Assembly: GCA_944322885.1 (NCBI GenBank)
Contig: CALUQH010000022.1
Location: 1 to 48,026, forward strand
DNA length: 48,026 nt
Source of the DNA: Candidatus Gastranaerophilales bacterium
Lineage (GTDB): Bacteria; Cyanobacteriota; Vampirovibrionia; Gastranaerophilales; Gastranaerophilaceae
Direction: 5' to 3'
Positions 1 to 8,445 of the stretch are shown piece by piece; within the stretch, counting starts at the first letter, position 1, and each line of letters begins with the position of its first letter. Position numbers and translations under genes: made by a program. Below the pieces are notes generated by a model. That model was not told the DNA's origin, made no database searches, and was given only the letters and a program-made list of their open reading frames with translations.

Positions 1-172
1 ATAAAGAAATCATCAAAAGAACAACACCCAGAGCAATATTCAAACTTATACAAAAATTAACAACCCAGTTTGGAAGCTCAACAAGCAACAGAACAATAAG
101 CAATAGTACAAATATTGCCATAAAAACTTCGCTTAAATTTGTTCCTCCGCCTTGAGCCTGTTCCTGTGCCAT
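1..172 (-). CDS. flhA: FlhA/SctV-family export gate protein (N-terminal fragment)
   Basis: Only about the first 57 residues are inside the window; the gene runs off the left edge. The translation begins MAQEQAQGGG and then enters a hydrophobic segment, followed by the family-like stretch LNIALGVVLLMISL, matching the first membrane helices of FlhA/SctV export-gate proteins. FlhA forms a ring in the inner membrane and feeds substrates into flagellar or injectisome type III export. The start codon overlaps the fliH stop by one base (TAATG), so the two are translationally coupled. The fragment cannot distinguish a flagellar FlhA from an injectisome SctV; the neighbouring fliE and fliF favour the flagellar lineage. 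Confidence 0.75.
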   Translation of the reverse strand, partial: MAQEQAQGGGTNLSEVFMAIFVLLLIVLLLVELPNWVVNFCISLNIALGVVLLMISL

Positions 173-879
173 TAAATTTCCTTCAGAGCCTCACTTATTA
201 CCGACAATTGTGTTTCTATTGTCGCATCTATTACACCGTTATTGGTTGTAACCATACAACCGCCTTCCATTATTGTTTCATCCGGGACAATGAGAACCTT
301 AGCTTCCAGTCCTGCAGTGTTCAATAATTCCGGGATTTCAGCTTTTAACATCGAAGCCTGCATAGGATTTACCTTCAACGTGATTTTTGTTTCCTCTTTG
401 GAAAGCCCTTTCAATATATCCAAAAGGTTATTTAAAATTATTGAAGAATCCTGCTGTATTTCTTTTTTAATAATTTTTTTTGCAATATCAAGGCTGATTT
501 CAAGAATATTCGGAGCAATATAATCAAATACTTCCTGCTTAGCCGACATAAAACCGGTTATCGCATTTTTAACTTCATCAATATCAGATTTTGCCTGAGT
601 CAAACCATCCTGATAACCTTCTTTTGCGGCAGCTTCTTTTATACTCTGCGCCTCTTCTCTTGCACGTGAAATAAGGTTTCTGTCGTCAATTCTCCTGAAA
701 CCTCTTCTTCTGTCACCGCGTCTGCGTTCCTGACGCTGTTTAAAATCTATATTATCAAGGTTGAACAGGTCTATTGTTTCCTCTTCTTTTTCAACCTTAA
801 TTTCAGGTTCTTTTTCAACCTGTTCTTCAACATTTTCATTTTGCGGAACAGGCTTAGATGATTTCTTTTTTATAATCAT
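172..879 (-). CDS. fliH: FliH/SctL-like export ATPase regulator
   Basis: A 235-residue protein with a Lys/Glu-rich N-terminus, an Arg/Asp-rich patch around residues 48-65 and a helical region, then a FliH-type C-terminal half (about residues 110-235, including a run like LDIAKKIIKKEI and a beta-rich end with VLIVPDETIMEGGCMV). The signature GG(C/V)xVxTxxGxIDAxxxxQL near the C-terminus is typical of FliH/YscL proteins. FliH is a stator-like regulator of the export ATPase FliI, which is not in this window. It lies 11 bases after the FliG-like gene and overlaps flhA, so it is in one operon with them. Assignment to the FliH/SctL superfamily is confident; the flagellar versus non-flagellar role is not resolved. 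Confidence 0.8.
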   Translation of the reverse strand: MIIKKKSSKPVPQNENVEEQVEKEPEIKVEKEEETIDLFNLDNIDFKQRQERRRGDRRRGFRRIDDRNLISRAREEAQSIKEAAAKEGYQDGLTQAKSDIDEVKNAITGFMSAKQEVFDYIAPNILEISLDIAKKIIKKEIQQDSSIILNNLLDILKGLSKEETKITLKVNPMQASMLKAEIPELLNTAGLEAKVLIVPDETIMEGGCMVTTNNGVIDATIETQLSVISEALKEI

Positions 880-890
880 GATTAATTGTA

Positions 891-1901
891 TTATACACTA
901 TCTTCGATATGTGTGGCAATAATATTTGCAACTTTCGGAGGCATTTCTAAGTACTCTCCCTCTAAAGCCGTGAATACAAACCTTTTAACCTTAACCCGCT
1001 CCGCTCTTAAAATACTTTCAAGCTGTGATTTATCTAAATATTGTGAAACATTTTGAATTTTATTAACTATTTTTGAAGGCGCCAAATCTTGATGAACAGA
1101 AGGGAGAGAGGTCTTAATTTCTTCCAGACAACGCATTGTTATCCCCGGATCAACTTTGTCCCCCAGATCCGGCATTCCCATAAATTTTATAACAGAATTT
1201 GCATCATCGGGATTAAATTTATTCAAAATTGTCTGAACTTTTTCCTGTTTCATTTTTTGGAACAATAATGCAAGAGTTGCAAGTTTAAATACTTTTGCAT
1301 CGCCGCCGAGAGGTGCTTGAACAGGAGCACCAGGCGAAATCGGACCTTGCTGTTGCTGAACTTCTTGATTTTGAGCTTGTTGCGCCTGCTGCTGTTCAGC
1401 CTGAGCCTGTTCCTGCATCATTGTATCAATATTAGACTGGCTTGCTGCCTGTTCCATCAAACCTTCATCTATTAAATTTTTATCTTTAAGCTCTGCAATA
1501 CAGTCCAAATAGGTCTTTTTAACATGGTGTTCAATAAGCTGCAAACACTGTTCCTGAGGCAGAGCCTGATGATAAGCATTTTTTGCCACCTCAAATATTG
1601 TAAATGCAATTTTCTGCATAATCGGGTCCCAGTATTGCTGCGGTATTCCCGAACGTATCAAGTCCACCGATTTATGGAAAGACCATTCCGCAATGATTTG
1701 AGTAATCATCATTGCCTGATCAAGATTAAAATTCATCTGGTTATCATCATTCAATGCCTGTCCGGCGATGGTTGAAAAATTCAAAAGAGTATTTGCAACA
1801 TAATTTTTCTGGTTATCGTCAAAATCCTTAGGGATTAATTCCAGAGCCTGCTGTGCTAAATTCTGTGCAAAACCTTTATAATCAAATCCTTCTATTGCCA
1901 T
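891..1901 (-). CDS. FliG-like switch-region protein, atypical
   Basis: A 336-residue protein occupying the place fliG normally has between fliF and fliH. Residues 1-150 are helical and not recognised. Residues about 155-190 are a Gln/Ala-rich linker. Residues about 200-336 contain a helical stretch (KLATLALLFQKM ... ILNKFNPDDANSVIKFMG) resembling the FliG N/middle-domain repeat, and a last part (KRFVFTALEGEYLEMPPKVA) resembling the FliG middle domain. I do not see a recognisable FliG C-terminal torque domain with its charged helix. The length equals that of normal FliG, but the domain order differs. It could be a highly diverged FliG, or an adaptor that docks a non-rotating export apparatus on FliF. 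It is probably in the same operon as fliF although 226 bases separate them. Confidence 0.55.
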   Translation of the reverse strand: MAIEGFDYKGFAQNLAQQALELIPKDFDDNQKNYVANTLLNFSTIAGQALNDDNQMNFNLDQAMMITQIIAEWSFHKSVDLIRSGIPQQYWDPIMQKIAFTIFEVAKNAYHQALPQEQCLQLIEHHVKKTYLDCIAELKDKNLIDEGLMEQAASQSNIDTMMQEQAQAEQQQAQQAQNQEVQQQQGPISPGAPVQAPLGGDAKVFKLATLALLFQKMKQEKVQTILNKFNPDDANSVIKFMGMPDLGDKVDPGITMRCLEEIKTSLPSVHQDLAPSKIVNKIQNVSQYLDKSQLESILRAERVKVKRFVFTALEGEYLEMPPKVANIIATHIEDSV

Positions 1902-2127
1902 CTTTTATACCATAGCTTACGACTGCTTTTAAGGCGCTTTTAGCTTATCTTACATTAACTCCATTATCTTTAGTACTGTCGCTTTGTTTAGTCAACGCAC
2001 TCGGGGAGCTTTACCAATCTGAACTCGATTCTATGCTTAATCTTATCCCTCGCACCTCTTTTGCTTTATAAGTCTCCTTTCTTTTATTTAGCCTGCCCTC
2101 TTGCCTTCCGGACTTCCGTCTTCTAAA
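1902..2127. other. Intergenic spacer inside the fli operon
   Basis: This 226-base gap between fliF and the FliG-like gene is unusually long for this operon. No open frame, tRNA or clear terminator was seen. It contains several Lys/Arg-rich-looking purine runs on the minus strand and a copy of a 27-base motif also found between atpD and atpC (see the repeat at 2091-2117). Confidence 0.5.
2091..2117 (+). repeat. 27-base dispersed motif, copy 1
   Basis: GCCTGCCCTCTTG followed by a variable six bases and GGACTTCC. By eye it matches 36728-36754 at 22 of 27 positions, in the same orientation. Both copies are in spacers inside operons. Function unknown; a short intergenic repeat or degenerate mobile remnant is possible. 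Confidence 0.45.
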
Positions 2128-3795
2128 CTACCCTTGCTCAATCCAGCTTTTTATCTTTTCACCCGCTTCATCATCGGCATCCGACAATTCTGCAGAAAGA
2201 TTAGATAATGTGTCCACAAGCTGATCTGGAGTTTGCTGTTGGATATAACCTCTCTGCTGCTGTTCAACGAGTCCCTGTGCCAGTTCGGACTGTCTTTCCG
2301 TCAATTGCGCTGCACGCTGATTAATATCCATCAATTGTTTTTCCTGCTGTGCGGTTTTTTGTCTGAGCTGTTCAACTTCGCGTCTGTTTGCTTCCTGTAT
2401 CTGCTGAACTTTATTGGAAACAGCTTTAAATACTATTATTAAACCGATTGCACTAAGCGCGATTGCAAGCCACCATGGATTCCCTGTTTCATCCGGTTTC
2501 GGCAGATTGGCAGGTCTGTCGGAAGCCAGATAAGGATCTGTAGAATCTGAAAATGCTATTGAAACATTTTCCGGATCAACTTTCGGGCTTGCGGCTTTTG
2601 CAATTAATTCTTTTAATTCTTCAAGAGTCGTATTTGACGGAAGAGCATTTTTATCTAATGTTACCGCAATTGAAATATCTTCTACAACTCCCGGTTTTAT
2701 ATATTCGTTTGTTTGTGTCTTGGTAACCCCGTATTGGGTTTCTCTTGCTGTTCTTGAATAGTTTCTGTTCTGGCTGGAATCTGAAGAACCGTTCGGAAGC
2801 CCGTTCGGAAGATATACGCTCACTGCATTTACATTTCTGTTTGTATCATTTGTTCTGTCGCCTAAACCTTCAGAGAAAGTTTGTTCAGTTACTGAAGCCT
2901 TTCTCTCAGGGTCATAATCTATTGTAAACTTTTCAACAGGAGCCTGACGAAGGAATGTGCTTACGGTTGCTACATAATTTCCCTGCCCGATAAGTCTGTC
3001 CAGCTGCTGATTAACCTTCGTAGTCATATACTTATCATTTTCTTCCAGGCGTCTGAGCATTTCATCTTCCGCATTCATAATACTGTGGTAGGTGTTTCCG
3101 TTTGTATCAGTTATGGCAATATTTTCAGCTGTTAATCCCGTAACACTTCCGAGAAGAAGATTTGTAATAGCTTTAACTTTAAGCTGATCGAGCTTGGATG
3201 AATCTTTTGCCAGAGTAATTTGAACAGTTGCCGTAACGGGTTTTTGCATTGAGATAAACATAGTCTGTTCCGGAATTGAAATAAATACCGAAGCATTGTC
3301 AACTCCGTCAATTCGTCTTATAAGTCTTGAAAGTTCCCCGTTAATAGCTCTTGAAAGCCTTATTTTTTTGTCTTCTTTAGTTGATGTAAAATCACCTTTG
3401 TCAAAAATTTCAAGTCCTACATTTTGATCCATAAGACCGCTTTGAACAATCTGGATTAAAGCCAAATCTCTATCAGTTGTGTAGCAAGCTTTTCTGCCGG
3501 TTTTACAGTCGCCTTTTTTCAGGTAAAGAATAGATTTTGTACCGTCCAGTCTTCTGCTGACCGCAATATCATATTTCGCAAGAAGCGCTTGAATTTCAAT
3601 AGCTTTTCCCGCGTTATCCGTTGTTAAAAGATCCACATTCTCTTTTAAAGGTTCACCTGTTATTTCCGTACCGCCTGCGGATTTGTTAGAAGAACTTACA
3701 ATTCCTATAGTGATAAACAGAGCCAGTAATAAAATAACTCCGCCGATTATCCCGTATAATAAAGGTTTATTCTCCAGTATCTTTGAAAAATCCAT
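2128..3795 (-). CDS. fliF: FliF, MS-ring protein
   Basis: A membrane ring protein of about 555 residues forming the base on which flagellar or type III export machinery assembles. One membrane helix lies near the N-terminus (LLYGIIGGVILLLALFITIG), followed by the YscJ/FliF ring-building domains, with LSRAINGELSRLIRRIDGVD and VSIPEQ-type segments (ISIPEQTMF) characteristic of the family. A second helix lies near residue 440 (WWLAIALSAIGLIIVF), and a Gln/Glu-rich helical tail (about 460-555) is where FliF normally binds FliG. The size and two-helix layout match FliF rather than the shorter SctJ. The start at 3795 is chosen because AGAGGA lies six bases upstream of that ATG; an in-frame start 18 bases earlier lacks such a site. 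Confidence 0.9.
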   Translation of the reverse strand: MDFSKILENKPLLYGIIGGVILLLALFITIGIVSSSNKSAGGTEITGEPLKENVDLLTTDNAGKAIEIQALLAKYDIAVSRRLDGTKSILYLKKGDCKTGRKACYTTDRDLALIQIVQSGLMDQNVGLEIFDKGDFTSTKEDKKIRLSRAINGELSRLIRRIDGVDNASVFISIPEQTMFISMQKPVTATVQITLAKDSSKLDQLKVKAITNLLLGSVTGLTAENIAITDTNGNTYHSIMNAEDEMLRRLEENDKYMTTKVNQQLDRLIGQGNYVATVSTFLRQAPVEKFTIDYDPERKASVTEQTFSEGLGDRTNDTNRNVNAVSVYLPNGLPNGSSDSSQNRNYSRTARETQYGVTKTQTNEYIKPGVVEDISIAVTLDKNALPSNTTLEELKELIAKAASPKVDPENVSIAFSDSTDPYLASDRPANLPKPDETGNPWWLAIALSAIGLIIVFKAVSNKVQQIQEANRREVEQLRQKTAQQEKQLMDINQRAAQLTERQSELAQGLVEQQQRGYIQQQTPDQLVDTLSNLSAELSDADDEAGEKIKSWIEQG

Positions 3796-3872
3796 TCTTT
3801 GTCCTCTTTGCACTTATCACATAAATTGTTATGCTGTGCCCAAATCTGATTTAAAACTTTCCTAATCTTATT

Positions 3873-4205
3873 TTACACCTGAATTTGCATAACCTTGTCA
3901 TACGCTTGTATGACTTTTCCGGTGATTTGAGTTGCAACGTTAATACTAATTTCCGATTTTGCCATAGCAGTCATAACATCATGGATATCAACATTGCCGT
4001 TTCCAGACATAACATCTTTCAACAGATTATCAGGAGCATTAAGTTCGGTATTAAGGTTTTCGACCAGACCTGACATTACCTGTTTAAAATCAGGTGATGC
4101 GTTATCTTCAACTCTTGACATTCTGACAGACGGTGTCATACCCGTATCAAGTTTGGTATGTTGAATTCTGCCCGCCAAATCATATTGAGGATAAAAACTG
4201 TCCAT
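3873..4205 (-). CDS. fliE: FliE, MS-ring/rod junction protein
   Basis: A small protein (about 110 residues) with the FliE C-terminal pattern: VDIHDVMTAMAKSEISINVA then ITGKVIQAYDKVMQIQV, equivalent to the helix pair that joins the MS ring to the rod. FliE is a flagellar export substrate and is normally absent from injectisomes, so it ties this locus to the flagellar lineage. It is the first gene of the fliE-fliF-(fliG-like)-fliH-flhA run, with 77 bases before the fliF start. The start at 4205 (MDSFYPQYD) is preferred because AAAGGCAGG precedes it; an upstream in-frame ATG at 4235 has no ribosome site. Confidence 0.88.
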   Translation of the reverse strand: MDSFYPQYDLAGRIQHTKLDTGMTPSVRMSRVEDNASPDFKQVMSGLVENLNTELNAPDNLLKDVMSGNGNVDIHDVMTAMAKSEISINVATQITGKVIQAYDKVMQIQV

Positions 4206-4378
4206 TAAATCTACCTGCCTTTCTATATTTATCATACATTAATATTTGCTGATTTTATACAGATAACAGGCAAAAATCCTCCAAATTCAGTAGGTAATTT
4301 AAGGAATTTAGGTCGAACTTACTACCTGCCAGCATAAATTTAATGATTTTTTTTAGAAAAGCAAGTTAGTATGAGGTT

Positions 4379-4825
4379 TTATTCCTCTTCAAGTTCGCGT
4401 CTTATATCATCAACCGTTACATGCAAAACAGGAGAATTTTCATCTTTTCTCAAAACAACATCTTTTATACCTGATTGAACAATAAATCTTTTACACAGAA
4501 TACAAATAAAATTATGCCCCCAGATATACATTGTAGAACCTTTGCATCTGTCCTGGCCAGCTTGAATTATAGCATTTTGCTCCGCATGAATTGAACGGCA
4601 GGTTTCATATCTGGTTCCCGAAGGAATATTATGTTTAATTCTGTAGCATTCACCGCGTTCATAGCAAGATTCAACTTTAGAAGGCGTTCCGTTATATCCG
4701 GTTGCTTTAATTTTTTTATCATCACCTACAATTACAGCCCCTACCTGAGCTCTTATACAATTAGATCTGCTTGCACATGTTTTTGCAAGGTCTAAAAAGT
4801 AATCTTCCCATGATTTAATTTCCAT
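4379..4825 (-). CDS. dCMP deaminase-family zinc enzyme
   Basis: A 148-residue cytidine/deoxycytidylate deaminase-fold protein. Zinc ligands and the catalytic acid are visible as HAEQNAI (His and Glu) and CILC (two Cys). The N-terminal WEDYFLDLAKTCASRSNC and the GYNGTPS motif are typical of the dCMP deaminase/ComEB group. It would convert dCMP to dUMP for thymidylate synthesis. The start at 4825 is set by GGAGG seven bases upstream; an earlier in-frame start (4840) would overlap that site. It is transcribed toward fliE, but a 170-base gap separates them, so co-regulation with the fli genes is not implied. Confidence 0.88.
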   Translation of the reverse strand: MEIKSWEDYFLDLAKTCASRSNCIRAQVGAVIVGDDKKIKATGYNGTPSKVESCYERGECYRIKHNIPSGTRYETCRSIHAEQNAIIQAGQDRCKGSTMYIWGHNFICILCKRFIVQSGIKDVVLRKDENSPVLHVTVDDIRRELEEE

Positions 4826-4899
4826 AACTTTCCTCCGCACATATTGTATTATAAAAGAATTACGCTTGCAAATATTTCTTTATATAATATCATAAACCT

Positions 4900-5769
4900 A
4901 TGTTTAATTTATTTAGAAAAAAACCGCTTAAAACAATTGATAAAGTGTCTCTTGAACAAATAATTACACAAGCAAAAGAAAGCGGTGTTACAAACGATAA
5001 AAATGGCGTAATAATATCTCTTACATCTTTTCCCCAAAGAATGTATGAAATTCACTTTACCTTATATTCTCTGCTTACTCAAACCGTGAAACCTTCAAAA
5101 GTCATTTTATGGCTGGGGGAAGAACAGTTTCCAAACAGAGAAAAAGACATTCCTGAAAAAGTTTTAAAACTAAAAGATATTGGCTTAACTATAGGCTGGC
5201 ATAAAAATTTACGTTCATATACAAAGCTTATTCCTGCATTAAAAAATTACCCTGATAATATTATTGTTACTGCCGATGACGATATATATTATGAAAAAGA
5301 TTGGCTCGAAAGACTCATAAATACCTATGAAACTAACCCAAACTACATTGTATGCCACAGAGCACATAAAGTTAAACTTTCAAAAACGGGTATTGCACCA
5401 TATAAAAAATGGCCTAAAAAAATAAAAAACTGCAAACCTTCTTATTTAAACTTCCTTACGGGTGTCGGAGGTGTTTTATATCCTTCCGGTTGTTTGTATA
5501 AAGACGTTTTAAACGAAAAATTATTTACTGAATTAGCTCCAAATGCTGATGATGTTTGGTTTTGGGCAATGGCTGTCTTGAATGAAACAAAAATTGCCGT
5601 AGCAAAAAACAAAATTACAGAACTTACTTATGTTAACCCAGAAAGAGAAAGAGGGTTGACAAATGAAATTACCCTGTTTTCTTCCAATAAAAAAGGCGGA
5701 AATGATTTACAGATTGAACAAGTACTAAACCATTATCCGCAAATTATAAGTATATTGAAAAACAGTTAA
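4900..5769 (+). CDS. Glycosyltransferase, GT-A fold
   Basis: A 289-residue cytosolic protein with an N-terminal sugar-nucleotide-binding fold. ISLTSFPQRM and LYSLLTQTVKPSKVILWL are typical of putative polysaccharide glycosyltransferases. The metal-binding acidic motif is TADDDIYYEKDW, and a later ADDVWFWAMA resembles the catalytic-base region. The substrate cannot be read from the sequence; a role in surface polysaccharide or glycan assembly is likely. It is divergently oriented to the deaminase gene and convergent with purH, with eight bases between the stop codons, so it appears monocistronic. The TATA-rich stretch just upstream is a plausible promoter, but no clear -35 was identified. Confidence 0.75.
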   Translation: MFNLFRKKPLKTIDKVSLEQIITQAKESGVTNDKNGVIISLTSFPQRMYEIHFTLYSLLTQTVKPSKVILWLGEEQFPNREKDIPEKVLKLKDIGLTIGWHKNLRSYTKLIPALKNYPDNIIVTADDDIYYEKDWLERLINTYETNPNYIVCHRAHKVKLSKTGIAPYKKWPKKIKNCKPSYLNFLTGVGGVLYPSGCLYKDVLNEKLFTELAPNADDVWFWAMAVLNETKIAVAKNKITELTYVNPERERGLTNEITLFSSNKKGGNDLQIEQVLNHYPQIISILKNS

Positions 5770-5777
5770 TAATACTC

Positions 5778-7283
5778 TTATTGCCTGTAATTTCTTATAC
5801 CAGTTGTAATCATTGCGATACCATATTTATCGCATACATCAATTAAACTTTGATCCTTGATAGAACCGCCAGGCTGAATAATTAAACTTATTCTGGATTG
5901 AACCGCTAAATATATACAATCTTCCGCGGTTAAAACTGCATCAGATGCCAAAACAGCTTCTTTAGAACCGTCACATGCATAATTCAGAGCATGTTCAACA
6001 GCCGTTATTGCATTTGTCTGCCCCTGAGTAATTGCTACAGCTTTAAAATCCTTTGCAATTACAACAGAATTTGTCTTGGCATGTTTTACAACCTTCCATG
6101 CAAAAACAGCGTCTTCAATCTGTTCCGAAGTAGGTTTTTCTCTTGTCACAACCTTAAACTTATCTTTATCCAGCTCGCTGTTATTCCTATCCTGAACAAG
6201 AGCCCCAAACGGTGTTAAAATAATTTCTTCTACAGTTAATCTTCTGTATTCCTTCAATGATGTATTTAATTTAACCAGTTTAATATCAGAGTTGTCTTTA
6301 AATAACTCTATTGCCTTTGGCTCATAATCGGGAGCGACAACAACTTCAACGGCCATAGAGTTAAGGTGTTTGGCAACTTCTTCATCAACAGGTTTTGAAA
6401 AACCAACAACACCGTAAAAAGAACTAATCGGGTCGCAGTCAAATGCTTTTGTATAAGCCTCATACAAAGAACGCCCCAGAGCAACTCCGCAGGGCTTTGT
6501 ATGTCTTATAATTGCAACACAATTAACATCATAAAACTCGCTTACTACATTAACAGCTTCCGTAACGTTTAAAATATTATTGAAAGTAAGTTCTTTCTCG
6601 TTTACGACTTCATAATCAACCATTTTGCCCGTTTTATAAACAGCACCTTTCTGGTGAGGGTTTTCTCCGTATTGAAGATCCTTTAATTTTTCAAAACTGA
6701 ATGTTTTAAACTGCTTATCCCCGCATTGTTCAGTAAACAGTGAAGATACAGCCCTATCATAGTTTGAACTTATATAAAATGCCTTTGCAGCAAGTTTTAA
6801 CCTTCCGAATTCATTTGCGTTCAAGGCAACATAATAGTCTACCTTATCGGTTATTACAGTTACATTTTTATAATTTTTAGCCGCCGCTCTTAAGAGTGTT
6901 ATGCCCGAAATATCAATTTTTGAAATAACATCCTCAGTATCACCAGATTCTAATGCCAATTTTTCAAAAGGACATAAATTTACAACTACCATATCAAAAG
7001 GTTTTATCGCAACACGTTCCAAATCAGTCAGAAGTTTTGAGTCATTACTGTTTGCCAGTACCGCAGCCAGAATTGTTTCGCTCAAAAAATTATATTCAGC
7101 CGTCAACAAACCGGAAGTACTCGAAAACTCAGAGGCGTTAATTACTTCCAAATCCGCATTTTTTAATAATTCATAAGTATCTCCCGGTGCCACAATTTCA
7201 TAATCAAATTTTTCTACAAGATTCTTTGCAAAATCTATTAATCCTACTTTGTCATATACACTGATAAATGCTCGTCTTTTCAT
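5778..7283 (-). CDS. purH: PurH-like AICAR transformylase / IMP cyclohydrolase, diverged
   Basis: A 501-residue protein aligning over its whole length with bifunctional PurH, the last two steps of IMP synthesis. Recognisable parts are RRAFISVYDKVGLIDFA at the start, PFDMVVVNLCPF, LQYGENPHQKGA, KPCGVALG, IQPGGSIKD and GIAMITTGIRNYRQ at the end. Several family-invariant sites differ. The cyclohydrolase motif DGRVKTLHPKVHGGIL is replaced by residues 61-76 (TAEYNFLSETILAAVL). The phosphate loop STGGT reads APGDT. The transformylase Lys-His pair reads Arg260-His261. The closing HFRH reads NYRQ. The transformylase half is better preserved. It may be a one-function enzyme, a paralogue, or a fast-evolving PurH; which one cannot be decided here. 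Confidence 0.8.
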   Translation of the reverse strand: MKRRAFISVYDKVGLIDFAKNLVEKFDYEIVAPGDTYELLKNADLEVINASEFSSTSGLLTAEYNFLSETILAAVLANSNDSKLLTDLERVAIKPFDMVVVNLCPFEKLALESGDTEDVISKIDISGITLLRAAAKNYKNVTVITDKVDYYVALNANEFGRLKLAAKAFYISSNYDRAVSSLFTEQCGDKQFKTFSFEKLKDLQYGENPHQKGAVYKTGKMVDYEVVNEKELTFNNILNVTEAVNVVSEFYDVNCVAIIRHTKPCGVALGRSLYEAYTKAFDCDPISSFYGVVGFSKPVDEEVAKHLNSMAVEVVVAPDYEPKAIELFKDNSDIKLVKLNTSLKEYRRLTVEEIILTPFGALVQDRNNSELDKDKFKVVTREKPTSEQIEDAVFAWKVVKHAKTNSVVIAKDFKAVAITQGQTNAITAVEHALNYACDGSKEAVLASDAVLTAEDCIYLAVQSRISLIIQPGGSIKDQSLIDVCDKYGIAMITTGIRNYRQ

Positions 7284-7404
7284 TTTTATACCAAACTTAT
7301 CCCTGAAAGAATAAGCCCCTTTCTTATTTTATTGTTATTTTATTATATCATTATAATCAAAATTTGATGTTTTCTTAGCATTTCGTAACTATTTTGTGAA
7401 TTTC

Positions 7405-7433
7405 TTGAAATAATTTTTTTGCTATATTATAAT
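7405..7433 (+). promoter_or_regulatory. Sigma-70-type promoter for the 7452 gene
   Basis: TTGAAA at 7405-7410, a 17-base spacer, and TATAAT at 7428-7433, close to the vegetative consensus. The ribosome site AGAGGGA follows just before the ATG at 7452. Confidence 0.7.
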
Positions 7434-7451
7434 CAAATCTGAAAGAGGGAA

Positions 7452-8078
7452 ATGATGGTAAGTAACAGAATTACAGAAGGCGTAGGGAAAAAAATAGTCG
7501 AAGCCTTAAAGCAACAATCAGATATTGAAATCCAAAGTGTAGTAGATAATCCGATAGATTCAAACAGTCTGCCTAATAACAGTTCTGATATTGAATTTGT
7601 TGAAAATGAGACAGATAATATAACAGACTACCAGCATCAAGAAGAATTACAATCACATTTTGCTGACGAAAGTATAGAAACACATACTAATCAGTATACT
7701 GCTCCGGGAATGATGTCATTTACGCAACAAACATCAATGCAGGACTCTTTTACTTCTGATTTGGAAGGATTTGAAATTCCTGCAAATGTTGCAGTTTTAA
7801 AACAATTAATTAATCAATTACCGGCAGGAGTTTCAAAACAAACAGGTGCACAAATTATTAAACAAACTATGGAAGCACTGGGGATTTCAATGAAAAGCGT
7901 TTTACAGGAAGCCCAGCAGGTTCAGGAAAGTTTAAATAACTCATCAAGAGAATGTCAGGCATCAATTATGGAATACAAAAAACAAATAGGTGTTCTTGAA
8001 AGACAATCTCAAAAATATCAAAGACAATATTCAGCTCTGAATGATATTATAAGTTTATTTATTCAAACAAATATCTAA
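7452..8078 (+). CDS. Hypothetical protein with acidic N-half and helical C-half
   Basis: Not recognised. The 208-residue protein has no signal peptide or membrane helix. Residues 1-110 are polar, Asn/Asp/Gln-rich and probably disordered. Residues about 112-145 form an amphipathic helical region (VAVLKQLINQLPAGVSKQTG). Residues 145-208 look like a coiled coil ending YSALNDIISLFIQTNI. It has its own strong promoter and ends at a bidirectional terminator, so it is a single-gene transcript. Being placed beside the candidate export substrates at 8.1-11 kb it might be a related regulator or substrate, but nothing in the sequence proves this. A second ATG directly follows the first and could be the true start. 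Confidence 0.65.
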   Translation: MMVSNRITEGVGKKIVEALKQQSDIEIQSVVDNPIDSNSLPNNSSDIEFVENETDNITDYQHQEELQSHFADESIETHTNQYTAPGMMSFTQQTSMQDSFTSDLEGFEIPANVAVLKQLINQLPAGVSKQTGAQIIKQTMEALGISMKSVLQEAQQVQESLNNSSRECQASIMEYKKQIGVLERQSQKYQRQYSALNDIISLFIQTNI

Positions 8079-8108
8079 AAAATCGGTTATCTCTAACCGA
8101 TTTTTTTT
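8077..8108. terminator. Bidirectional intrinsic terminator
   Basis: Stem AATCGGTTA / TAACCGATT with loop TCTC (8081-8102), flanked by A-run and T-run, between the convergent 7452 and 8107 genes. Confidence 0.85.
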
Positions 8109-8433
8109 ATCTATATGTAAATGATGATTGAATGTTTTTATCTATCATACCCTGACATGATTGATATTCTGCATCTATCATCTTCAATCTTGATTGATAT
8201 GAAAGCATCTGGGCATCCAGTTTTTGTTCCAGAACTTTTAATTTCGCCTGTCGCTGCTGAAGCATCTTGGTTGTCGGAGAATCAGGGTCAAAATCATTGC
8301 CGACTTCCATCAAATCACTGACTGATTTTGATAACCCCATTTTCGCCTGGGTAATCAACATTATTTTATATTCCAGATCTAACCTGGTTTGTTGAAGATA
8401 CAATAATCTGATTTGTGAGTTGACTAATCCCAT
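8107..8433 (-). CDS. Small helical-hairpin protein, short member of a two-member family
   Basis: A 108-residue protein, almost entirely helical, with no signal peptide. It starts MGLVNSQIRLLYLQQTRLDLEY and ends DKNIQSSFTYR. Both ends match the 9750-11000 protein (MGMAASQARYLGLTARKTNVEY at the start and EKNIESTFKTF at the end). The shared pattern is MG(L/M)xxSQxRxLxL near the start and (D/E)KNI(E/Q)S(T/S)F at the end, joined by a coiled coil. The size and all-helical hairpin recall type III needle or rod-type export substrates, but that is an analogy, not homology. It has AAGGGA upstream of the ATG and is 12 bases downstream of the 90-residue gene, so the two are probably co-transcribed. Confidence 0.7.
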   Translation of the reverse strand: MGLVNSQIRLLYLQQTRLDLEYKIMLITQAKMGLSKSVSDLMEVGNDFDPDSPTTKMLQQRQAKLKVLEQKLDAQMLSYQSRLKMIDAEYQSCQGMIDKNIQSSFTYR

Positions 8434-8445
8434 TTTATTTTTCCC

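Noticed and set aside
1902..2127. tRNA or small RNA in the fli spacer
   Set aside because: No cloverleaf or terminator hairpin was found by eye.
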